Positions 1 through 5,504 of a stretch of DNA of 10,065 nucleotides are shown here, piece by piece. The position numbers and the translations under genes are program-made. The stretch spans positions 1 through 10,065 of the forward strand of contig VGEI01000101.1 of assembly GCA_016869415.1 (NCBI GenBank). The letters are read 5' to 3'. This stretch comes from Alphaproteobacteria bacterium. GTDB taxonomy: Bacteria > Pseudomonadota > Alphaproteobacteria > CACIAM-22H2. Position 1 is the stretch's first letter; each line of letters opens with the position of its first letter. Under the pieces are notes generated by a model, which saw only the letters and a list, made by a program, of their open reading frames with translations, did not search any database and was not told the origin of the DNA.

Positions 1-84
1 GCCGCTTCTGGCGGCGCGGGGGCCGGCGCCGAGACGGGCGGTAGGCCTACATCGGAAATGACCAAGGCAATCTTCACAGCGTAG
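1..84 (+). CDS. possible 3' tail of an unidentified upstream gene
   Basis: Positions 1 to about 50 are very GC-rich and coding-like, and composition drops sharply to AT-rich after about position 55. This is what the end of a gene followed by a leader would look like. Frame 1 stays open from the window edge to a TAG at 82-84 and would give an Ala/Gly-rich tail. The other two plus frames stop at 42-44 (TAG) and 59-61 (TGA), so the frame cannot be fixed. No family is recognisable from so few residues. The perfect palindrome GTAGGCCTAC at 41-50 falls here. It is equally possible that no gene ends here. Confidence 0.2.
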   Translation, partial: AASGGAGAGAETGGRPTSEMTKAIFTA

Positions 85-225
85 CCTAAGCACAAGCATG
101 GCATACTGAGCCAAGCAAAAGCAAGAGGTAGTGATTTACCAAGAGGTTAAGTTCTTCTGGTTAATATTTGACTTTCTTGTCAATTTGCGGCCTTGCGGCG
201 ATCCTGAACTATAAGGGAAATCAGC
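85..225 (+). promoter_or_regulatory. AT-rich leader of the 3-hydroxybutyrate dehydrogenase gene
   Basis: This non-coding stretch is AT-richer than its surroundings. It contains the inverted repeat TTGAC-N6-GTCAA at 168-183, an 8-base direct repeat CAAGAGGT at 122-129 and 140-147, and a strong Shine-Dalgarno sequence (AAGGGA, 213-218) seven bases before the ATG at 226. TTGACT (168-173) would serve as a -35 box, but no good -10 box sits 16-18 bases downstream, so the start of transcription is not located. The inverted repeat could be an operator; that is inference. I saw no sigma-54 site with the required GG-N10-GC spacing. Confidence 0.4.
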
Positions 226-1008
226 ATGCTCAATGGTAAAGTCGCCCTCGTCACCGGCTCGACAAGCGGTATCGGCTTGGGAATCGCCTGGGCCCTGGCA
301 CGCCAGGGTGCCTCCCTTATGCTGAACGGGTTTGCCGACAGAACGGCCATCGACCGTCTGCGCCAGGAGCTGGCGGGGTCGTGCAAGATCCAGGTCGGCT
401 ATTCGGCCGCCGACATGAGCAAGCCGGCTGAGATCGCCGCGATGATCGAGCAAGCCACAACGGAGCTCGGGCGGGTCGACATTCTGGTGAACAACGCCGG
501 CATCCAGCACACCGCCCCGATCGAAAGCTTCCCGGCTGACAAATGGGACGCCATCATCGCCATCAACCTGTCCGCGACCTTCCACGCCATCCGCGCCGCC
601 CTGCCCCAGATGAAGGCGCGCAACTGGGGGCGCATCATCAACATCGCCTCGGCCCACGGCCTCGTGGCATCGGCCAACAAGGTGGCCTATGTCGCCGCCA
701 AACACGGCGTCATCGGCCTGACCAAGGTCGTGGCTCTTGAGACCGCCGCCTCCGGAGTCACCTGCAATGCCATCTGCCCCGGATGGGTCCTCACCCCCCT
801 GGTCCAGAAGCAGGTCGATGACTGGGCAGCCCGCGAAAGCATCTCCGGCGAGCAGGCGAAGCTAGCTCTGCTTTCCGAGAAGCAGCCGTCGAAGGAGTTC
901 GTCACTCCCGATCAGTTGGGTGGCGTTGCCGCCTTTCTCTGTTCGGACGCAGCGGCACAAATCCGCGGCGCCTCCTTCAGCGTCGACGGCGGTTGGACGG
1001 CGCAGTAG
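226..1008 (+). CDS. bdhA: D-3-hydroxybutyrate dehydrogenase (short-chain dehydrogenase/reductase)
   Basis: This cytosolic NAD-dependent enzyme interconverts D-3-hydroxybutyrate and acetoacetate. It is the step that feeds monomers from stored polyhydroxybutyrate into acetyl-CoA metabolism. The 260-residue length is normal for the family. The nucleotide-binding TGSTSGIG is at residues 10-17, NNAG at 89-92, the structural Asn at 114, catalytic Ser142, and YxxxK at Tyr155/Lys159. The residues that set substrate choice in the Pseudomonas fragi enzyme are all present at the same numbers: Gln94, His144, Lys152, Trp187, Gln196 and Trp257. This separates it from generic FabG-like reductases. The start is supported by AAGGGA seven bases upstream and by the usual family N-terminus. 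It is the only plus-strand gene in the window and converges on the tRNA gene. No strong terminator follows it; the gap holds only a weak GGCCGT/ACGGCC pairing (1027-1057). Confidence 0.95.
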   Translation: MLNGKVALVTGSTSGIGLGIAWALARQGASLMLNGFADRTAIDRLRQELAGSCKIQVGYSAADMSKPAEIAAMIEQATTELGRVDILVNNAGIQHTAPIESFPADKWDAIIAINLSATFHAIRAALPQMKARNWGRIINIASAHGLVASANKVAYVAAKHGVIGLTKVVALETAASGVTCNAICPGWVLTPLVQKQVDDWAARESISGEQAKLALLSEKQPSKEFVTPDQLGGVAAFLCSDAAAQIRGASFSVDGGWTAQ

Positions 1009-1066
1009 TCAGCTCCCGGTAGGCGCGGCCGTTCTTGGGACAACACTCGACACGGCCACGCTCGCG

Positions 1067-1095
1067 TACCCGGCGCCAGGTACAAGCCGATCGGC
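1067..1095. repeat. adjacent palindromes between bdhA and the tRNA gene
   Basis: Two dyad symmetries lie in the convergent gap. One is a near-perfect palindrome at 1067-1082 (TACC, mismatch, GGCGCC, mismatch, GGTA), extendable by one pair on each side. The other is the perfect ten-base palindrome GCCGATCGGC at 1086-1095. They could slow or end transcription from either direction, but neither is followed by a T-run, so a terminator role is only possible. Confidence 0.3.
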
Positions 1096-1102
1096 CAGAG
1101 CG

Positions 1103-1115
1103 GAGGCAATGGTGA
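1103..1115. repeat. 13-bp direct repeat, copy 1 (overlaps tRNA 3' end)
   Basis: GAGGCAATGGTGA occurs here and again at 1219-1231. This copy covers the last six bases of the tRNA gene including its CCA, plus seven bases of downstream flank. Confidence 0.8.
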
Positions 1116-1184
1116 GCCCGGTGGGGATCGAACCCACGACCCCATGATTAAAAGTCACGTGCTCTACCGCTGAGCTACGGGCTC
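1110..1184 (-). tRNA. tRNA-Lys (anticodon UUU)
   Basis: The reverse complement folds as a complete cloverleaf. The seven-pair acceptor stem is GAGCCCG with CGGGCTC, the discriminator base is A, and the 3' CCA is encoded in the DNA (1110-1112). The D arm has the usual TAGCTCAG-GGTAGAGC pattern with a loop one base shorter than common. The anticodon stem CGTGA/TCATG carries the loop CTTTTAA, so the anticodon is TTT (1150-1152). The T arm is GTGGG-TTCGATC-CCCAC. It reads AAA and AAG lysine codons. It lies 62 bases after coaD on the same strand and could be co-transcribed or use its own promoter. Confidence 0.97.
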
Positions 1185-1189
1185 GGATT

Positions 1190-1225
1190 GGGGGTGTATT
1201 TAAGGCCTCGCTCGCAGCGAGGCAA
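1190..1225 (-). promoter_or_regulatory. weak candidate promoter for the tRNA-Lys gene
   Basis: On the minus strand TTGCCT (1220-1225) and TAAATA (1197-1202) are 17 bases apart. This would start transcription about six bases before the mature tRNA 5' end. The -10 match is poor. The spacer is also the hairpin at 1205-1223, so the element may instead be only the end of the coaD transcript. Confidence 0.25.
1205..1223 (-). terminator. hairpin after coaD, possible terminator
   Basis: A perfect eight-pair stem, GCCTCGCT with AGCGAGGC, closes a three-base loop 24 bases after the coaD stop codon. On the minus strand it is followed by CTTAAATA rather than a clean U-run, so it is a weak intrinsic terminator or an RNA-stabilising or processing hairpin. 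It sits between coaD and the tRNA. Confidence 0.5.
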
Positions 1226-1231
1226 TGGTGA
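1219..1231. repeat. 13-bp direct repeat, copy 2 (before the tRNA)
   Basis: This is the exact second copy of GAGGCAATGGTGA, 116 bases from the first, lying just after coaD and forming one arm of the hairpin at 1205-1223. On the minus strand it reads like a tRNA 3' end (TCACCA) followed by the same flank. Confidence 0.8.
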
Positions 1232-1246
1232 ATGCGGGCGCCGACC

Positions 1247-1822
1247 CTAGAGAGGTGTGCGTGCCGCCGGAGCCGGAATCGTGGTTCCGATCCCGTCATC
1301 CTGCGGTTTCGCAGCGGCACCGCCGCGCGCCAAGGCGTTGCGCACTCGCTCGGCCACGCGCTTACTGACGAAGGGAGCGATCTCACCGCCCAGCCGCGCA
1401 ATCTCCTTGACGAAGCGCGACGAAATGAATTGCTGGCTCTCCGACGCCATGAGGAAGACGGTGTCCACCGTCGCATCGAGGCGGCGGTTCATCGCCGCCA
1501 TCTGGAACTCGTACTCGAAATCCGACACCGCGCGCAGTCCACGGACGATCACATGAGCGTTGTTCGCCTTGGCAAAATGCATGAGCAGCGTCTGGAACGG
1601 TTTCACATCGATACGGGCGGCCGCGCCGCTGCCCAGGGCCCGGACCTCCTCCTGCACCATGGCCACGCGCTCATCGAGGGGAAACAGCGGTCCCTTGCCG
1701 GCATTCACCGCGACACCGACGACCAGGCGATCGACCACGCCAGCGGCACGCCCAATGACATCCATATGGCCGTTGGTCACGGGATCGAAGGTCCCGGGAT
1801 AAATGCCGATGCGTTCAGCCAT
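1247..1822 (-). CDS. coaD: phosphopantetheine adenylyltransferase
   Basis: The enzyme joins ATP and 4'-phosphopantetheine to make dephospho-CoA, the fourth step of coenzyme A synthesis in the cytosol. Starting at ATG 1822 the protein has 191 residues. It opens with the family N-terminus MAERIGIYPGTFDPVTNGH, which contains the nucleotidyltransferase TxxxH-type ATP site. The VRGLR...DFEYE block and the ISSxxVKEIA motif follow. Two upstream in-frame ATGs (1870 and 1843) would add 16 or 7 low-complexity residues, so 1822 is preferred. The ATG overlaps the gyrA stop in the string ATGGCTGA, and no clear ribosome site precedes it, so translation is probably coupled to gyrA. The last 25-30 residues are an Ala/Pro-rich tail beyond the usual length of about 160-170. 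Confidence 0.95.
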   Translation of the reverse strand: MAERIGIYPGTFDPVTNGHMDVIGRAAGVVDRLVVGVAVNAGKGPLFPLDERVAMVQEEVRALGSGAAARIDVKPFQTLLMHFAKANNAHVIVRGLRAVSDFEYEFQMAAMNRRLDATVDTVFLMASESQQFISSRFVKEIARLGGEIAPFVSKRVAERVRNALARGGAAAKPQDDGIGTTIPAPAARTPL

Positions 1823-4574
1823 TCGTCGTGCCGCCGCCGCCATTCCCGTTGGCGCCCCCTTCGTCGTCATCCTCGCCCAGACGGGTGACCGAGACCACGC
1901 GCTCGCCCTCGGCCACCTTGAACACCGTTACGCCCTGGGTTTTGCGCCCGGCAATGCGGATGTCGTGCACCGGTGTGCGGATCAGCTGCCCTGAATCGGT
2001 GACTAGCATGATCTGGTCCTGCTGGCTCACCGGGAAGGAGGCGACGACCTCGCCATTCTTCTTGGTGACTTCGATATTGGCGATGCCCTTGCCGCCGCGT
2101 CCGGCGATCCGGTACTCGTAGGACGAGCTGCGCTTGCCGAAGCCCTTGGCCGTCACGGTCAGGATGAAATCCTCGCGCCCCGCCATCTCCGCATAACGCT
2201 CTTCCGACAGGGTGATGGCCGGCACCGCTGCCTCCTCGCCCTCCTCCGGCGTGCTCTCGGCGCCGTTCTCCGGCTCCGTCTCTCCGCCTCGCCGCACCTT
2301 GGCCATGCGCAGATAGGCGGCGCGCTCGGCGACGTCGTATTCCGAGTGGCGCAGCATCGACATCGAGATGACTTCGTCCTTGTCTTCGAGCTTGATGCCG
2401 CGCACGCCGGTCGATGAGCGGCCGGCGAAGACCCGAACTTCGCCGACATGGAAACGGATGCACTTGCCGCCGCGTGCCGACAGCAGCACGTCCTGCTCCT
2501 CGCTACAGGTCGAGACGGCGATCAGCTTCTCGCCCTCGTCGAGCTTCATGGCGATCTTGCCGTTCGCCTTGATGTTGAGGAAATCCGAGAGCGAGTTCCG
2601 CCGCACGTTGCCGAGTGACGTAGCAAACATGACATGCATCGACTCCCACTTCGCCTCATCAGCCGGGAGCGGCATCAGCGTGGTGATCGTCTCGCCTTCC
2701 TTGAGCGGCAGGATGTTGACCATCGCCTTGCCCCGGGCCTGCGGAGTACCCAGCGGCAGGCGGAAGACCTTGAGCTGATAGACCATGCCGGTCGAGGAGA
2801 AGAACAGCATCGGCGTGTGGGTGTTGGCCACGAACACCTGACTGAGGAAATCTTCGTCGCGCGTCGCCATGCCGGAGCGCCCGCGCCCGCCGCGCCTCTG
2901 TGCACGATAGGTCGAGAGTGGGACGCGCTTAATGTAGCCGCCATGCGTCACCGTGACGACCATGTCCTCGGGCTGGATCAGATCCTCGATGTCGGTGTCG
3001 ACCTCGCCCTCGCCAAGCTCCGTCCTTCGCTTGTCGGCGAACTCCTCTTTGATCTTCACCAGCTCGCCGCGGAGAATTTCGTAGAGCCGCTTCCGGGAGC
3101 CGAGGATCTCGAGATACCCGCCGATTTCCTCGACCAGCGCTTTGAGATCGTCACCGATCTTGTCTCGCTCGAGGCCGGTCAGGCGGTGCAGGCGCAGATC
3201 AAGGATTGCCTTGGCCTGCTCTTCGGACAACCGGTAGGTCCCGTCGACGATGGGATGGCCAGGTTCGTTCACCAGTTCGATCAGCGGCCTGATGTCGCCG
3301 ACCGGCCAGGGCTTCTCCATCAATCGGGCTCGGGCAATGGCCGGGTCGGAGGCTTCGCGGATCAGCTTGATCACCGGATCGAGATTGACCACCGCCAGAG
3401 CGAGGCCGATCAGGATATGCGCCCGTTCCCGCGCTTTGCGCAGCTCGAAGCGCGTGCGCCGGGTAATGACCTCCTCGCGGAAGTCGATGAACGCCCCGAT
3501 GATCGGCTTCAACCCCATCATCTCAGGGCGGCCGTGGTTGAGCGCCAGCATATTGATGCCGAAGCTCACCTGCAGCGGCGTGTGCCGGTAGAGCTGATTG
3601 AGCACCACCTCGGCATTCACGGTGCGGCTGAGCTCGATGACGATGCGCACACCGTCGCGGTCGCTCTCGTCGCGCAGGTCCGAGATGCCCTCGACCAGCT
3701 TCTCCTGCGCCACCTCTGCGATGCGCTCGACCAGTCGCGACTTGTTCACCTGGTAGGGAATCTCGGTAACGATGATCGCCTGCTTGTCCTTGCGGATATC
3801 CTCGATGGTCGCGCGGCTGCGCAGGATGATGGAGCCGCGCCCGGTCCGGTATGCCTCGAGGATGCCTTGCTTGCCGAGCAAGATACCGCCGGTCGGAAAA
3901 TCTGGGCCCGGCAGGACGGCCATCAGTTCCTCGAGGCCGGCCTCTGGGTTGTCGATATAGACGCAACAGGCGTCGATGACCTCGCCGAGATTGTGGGTCG
4001 GGATATTGGTCGCCATGCCGACGGCGATACCGGCCCCACCATTGACCAGCAGGTTCGGGAACTGCGCCGGCAGAACGGTCGGTTCCTTGAGTGTGTCGTC
4101 ATAGTTCGGCTGGAACTCGACGGTCTCTTTGTCGATGTCGGAAAGCAGCGTCGCCGCCGCCTTGGCCAGCCGTGCTTCGGTATAGCGCATGGCGGCTGCC
4201 GGATCGCCGTCCATCGAGCCGAAATTACCCTGCCCGTCGATCAACTCGAGACGCATGGAGAAGTCCTGCGCCATGCGGACCATCGAATCGTAGATCGCCG
4301 AGTCACCATGCGGGTGGTATTTGCCCATGACGTCACCGACGACGCGGGCCGATTTGCGGTAGGCGCGGTTCCAGTCGTACCCCGCTTCGTTCATGGCGAA
4401 GAGGATGCGCCGATGCACCGGCTTCAGACCGTCGCGGACATCCGGCAGCGCTCGCGCCACGATCACGCTCATCGCGTAATCGAGGTATGAGCGTTTCATC
4501 TCCTCTTCGATGGTCACCGGGGTCACGTCGAAGGGTCTGGGCGGCAATGCCGAGGGGTTTGCGGACTGGCTCAC
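1815..4574 (-). CDS. gyrA: DNA gyrase subunit A
   Basis: GyrA carries the DNA-cleaving tyrosine of gyrase, which works with GyrB to introduce negative supercoils. From GTG 4574 it has 919 residues. IEEEMKRSYLDYAMSV is near the N-terminus, and the active tyrosine is Tyr131 in AAMRYTEARL (E. coli Tyr122). The GyrA-box QRRGGRG marks it as gyrase rather than topoisomerase IV, and repeated beta-pinwheel blades follow. The quinolone-pocket residues are the sensitive type: Ser92 and Asp96 (E. coli Ser83, Asp87). A Glu-rich insert sits between blades and the tail is DDDE then Gly/Asn-rich. The frame is open back to GTG 4682, but those 36 extra Arg-rich residues do not look like GyrA. GTG 4574 places the start about 15 residues before the conserved DVTPV segment, with weak GAAG and AAGG ribosome-site candidates. 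GTG 4613 is another option. Confidence 0.96.
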   Translation of the reverse strand: MSQSANPSALPPRPFDVTPVTIEEEMKRSYLDYAMSVIVARALPDVRDGLKPVHRRILFAMNEAGYDWNRAYRKSARVVGDVMGKYHPHGDSAIYDSMVRMAQDFSMRLELIDGQGNFGSMDGDPAAAMRYTEARLAKAAATLLSDIDKETVEFQPNYDDTLKEPTVLPAQFPNLLVNGGAGIAVGMATNIPTHNLGEVIDACCVYIDNPEAGLEELMAVLPGPDFPTGGILLGKQGILEAYRTGRGSIILRSRATIEDIRKDKQAIIVTEIPYQVNKSRLVERIAEVAQEKLVEGISDLRDESDRDGVRIVIELSRTVNAEVVLNQLYRHTPLQVSFGINMLALNHGRPEMMGLKPIIGAFIDFREEVITRRTRFELRKARERAHILIGLALAVVNLDPVIKLIREASDPAIARARLMEKPWPVGDIRPLIELVNEPGHPIVDGTYRLSEEQAKAILDLRLHRLTGLERDKIGDDLKALVEEIGGYLEILGSRKRLYEILRGELVKIKEEFADKRRTELGEGEVDTDIEDLIQPEDMVVTVTHGGYIKRVPLSTYRAQRRGGRGRSGMATRDEDFLSQVFVANTHTPMLFFSSTGMVYQLKVFRLPLGTPQARGKAMVNILPLKEGETITTLMPLPADEAKWESMHVMFATSLGNVRRNSLSDFLNIKANGKIAMKLDEGEKLIAVSTCSEEQDVLLSARGGKCIRFHVGEVRVFAGRSSTGVRGIKLEDKDEVISMSMLRHSEYDVAERAAYLRMAKVRRGGETEPENGAESTPEEGEEAAVPAITLSEERYAEMAGREDFILTVTAKGFGKRSSSYEYRIAGRGGKGIANIEVTKKNGEVVASFPVSQQDQIMLVTDSGQLIRTPVHDIRIAGRKTQGVTVFKVAEGERVVSVTRLGEDDDEGGANGNGGGGTTNG

Positions 4575-4704
4575 AGGACTTCGGACAACCTTGCGCGAGT
4601 GAACGACGAACACCCTGGAGCGGCGCGCAGAACGCCGGCGGTCGAGTCCGTCCGAGGCATCGAAATCTAACCTTTTCCGCACCTGCGAGCAATGCCGGGA
4701 TGGG

Positions 4705-4762
4705 CCTAATTATCCCCCGCCAAATAGATGAATTATCTTTTTAATTCTGATAGATAGAGGTC
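4705..4762 (-). promoter_or_regulatory. AT-rich island, likely gyrA promoter region
   Basis: On the minus strand two GATAAT hexamers (4732-4737 and 4709-4714) lie 17 bases apart, each close to a -10 consensus. No good -35 box sits at the right distance from either, so the exact promoter is not assigned. The island lies 130-190 bases before the preferred gyrA start and is the only AT-rich run in the gap. Confidence 0.35.
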
Positions 4763-4769
4763 GACACCG

Positions 4770-4798
4770 GAGCCGGGTATCAGCCTGCCAGCCGGCTC
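4770..4798 (-). terminator. hairpin after ssb, weak terminator candidate
   Basis: GAGCCGG (4770-4776) and CCGGCTC (4792-4798) form a seven-pair stem around a 15-base loop, about 150 bases past the ssb stop. There is no following U-run on the minus strand, so intrinsic termination is doubtful. A role in folding of the gyrA leader is the alternative. Confidence 0.25.
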
Positions 4799-4950
4799 TC
4801 CAGAACGGTCGAGTTCAGGCTCAGAAATCTAGACCGCCATGCGTATGATGTACGATGGCCTGACCAATTAGAGCCCGCGGAAAGAAGCGGTAGGAAGCAA
4901 TGTTCCGGCGCCACTTGGGGCCATGCTCTTATTCGCCGCCAGCCCGACGG

Positions 4951-5424
4951 TCAGAATGGAATATCGTCGTCCAGGACACCCTTGCGACCGCTGCGCGGTG
5001 CGCCACCGCCGCCGCCATTTCCAGAAGAGCCGCCCATATCGTCATCGGGCGGCCCGCCGGCACCACCACCGCCGCGGCCGTCGAGCATGGTCAGCTCGCC
5101 GCGGAACTGGCGCAGCACGACCTCGGTTGAATACCGCTCCTTGCCCTCTTGGTCGGTCCACTTCCGGGTCTCGAGCTGGCCCTCGATGTAAACCTTGGCT
5201 CCCTTCTTGAGGTACTTCTCGGCCACCTCGGCCAATCGCTCATTGAAGATGGCGACCCGGTGCCACTCGGTCTTTTCCTTGCGCTCGCCCGTGGCTTTGT
5301 CGCGCCAGCTCTCGGACGTGGCGATCGACAGGTTGCAGACCTTCCCGCCGTTCTGAAAAGTGCGGACCTCCGGGTCGCGCCCGAGATTGCCGACCAGAAT
5401 GACTTTGTTGACGCTACCGGCCAT
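4951..5424 (-). CDS. ssb: single-stranded DNA-binding protein
   Basis: SSB coats single-stranded DNA during replication, recombination and repair, normally as a tetramer. The 157-residue protein has the N-terminal OB fold (about residues 1-108) opening with the typical SVNKVILVGNLGRDPE. It continues with the TEWHRV strand and the YIEGQLETRKW segment. A Gly-rich flexible linker follows, then the acidic tail DDDIPF that recruits partner proteins. The ATG has GAGG about seven bases upstream (minus strand, around 5431-5434). The order ssb then gyrA then coaD fits alphaproteobacterial chromosomes. It lies 80 bases after cobJ on the same strand but appears to have its own promoter. Confidence 0.97.
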   Translation of the reverse strand: MAGSVNKVILVGNLGRDPEVRTFQNGGKVCNLSIATSESWRDKATGERKEKTEWHRVAIFNERLAEVAEKYLKKGAKVYIEGQLETRKWTDQEGKERYSTEVVLRQFRGELTMLDGRGGGGAGGPPDDDMGGSSGNGGGGGAPRSGRKGVLDDDIPF

Positions 5425-5452
5425 GATCCGCCTCTGGGGATAAGTCTTGCGA

Positions 5453-5495
5453 AGAGTCGCGGCCGGACTCTAGCGGCTCCCCCGCATCGCGCCAA
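5453..5495 (-). promoter_or_regulatory. candidate ssb promoter with overlapping inverted repeat
   Basis: On the minus strand TTGGCG (5490-5495) and TAGAGT (5467-5472) are separated by exactly 17 bases, each matching four of six consensus positions. Transcription would begin near 5460. The inverted repeat AGAGTC-N7-GACTCT (5453-5471) covers the -10 box and the predicted start, so a repressor or a 5'-UTR hairpin is possible. It does not match the alphaproteobacterial LexA site GTTC-N7-GTTC. Confidence 0.45.
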
Positions 5496-5504
5496 CGCGT
5501 TTCG

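Larger units (their letters stand above)
4575..4950. other. non-coding gap between ssb and gyrA
   Basis: No convincing gene is seen here; the short open frames match no family and lack ribosome sites. Positions 4705-4760 form an AT-rich island against a GC-rich background and are the likely place for the gyrA promoter. Position 4770-4798 holds a hairpin. The remainder, 4800-4950, shows no feature I can support. Confidence 0.6.

Noticed and set aside
912..1147. Short frames on both strands across the bdhA end and the tRNA gene
   Set aside because: They run through a tRNA gene and the end of bdhA in other frames and encode nothing recognisable.
2634..4490. A 618-codon open frame on the plus strand, antisense to gyrA
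   Set aside because: It lies wholly over gyrA, whose family match is certain. Long antisense frames are common in GC-rich genes; it shows no known motif and its composition is that of a reverse-read gene.
4900..5210. Plus-strand frames over ssb
   Set aside because: They are the reverse reading of the Gly-rich linker and OB fold of ssb; repetitive Arg/His/Pro composition is the expected artefact.
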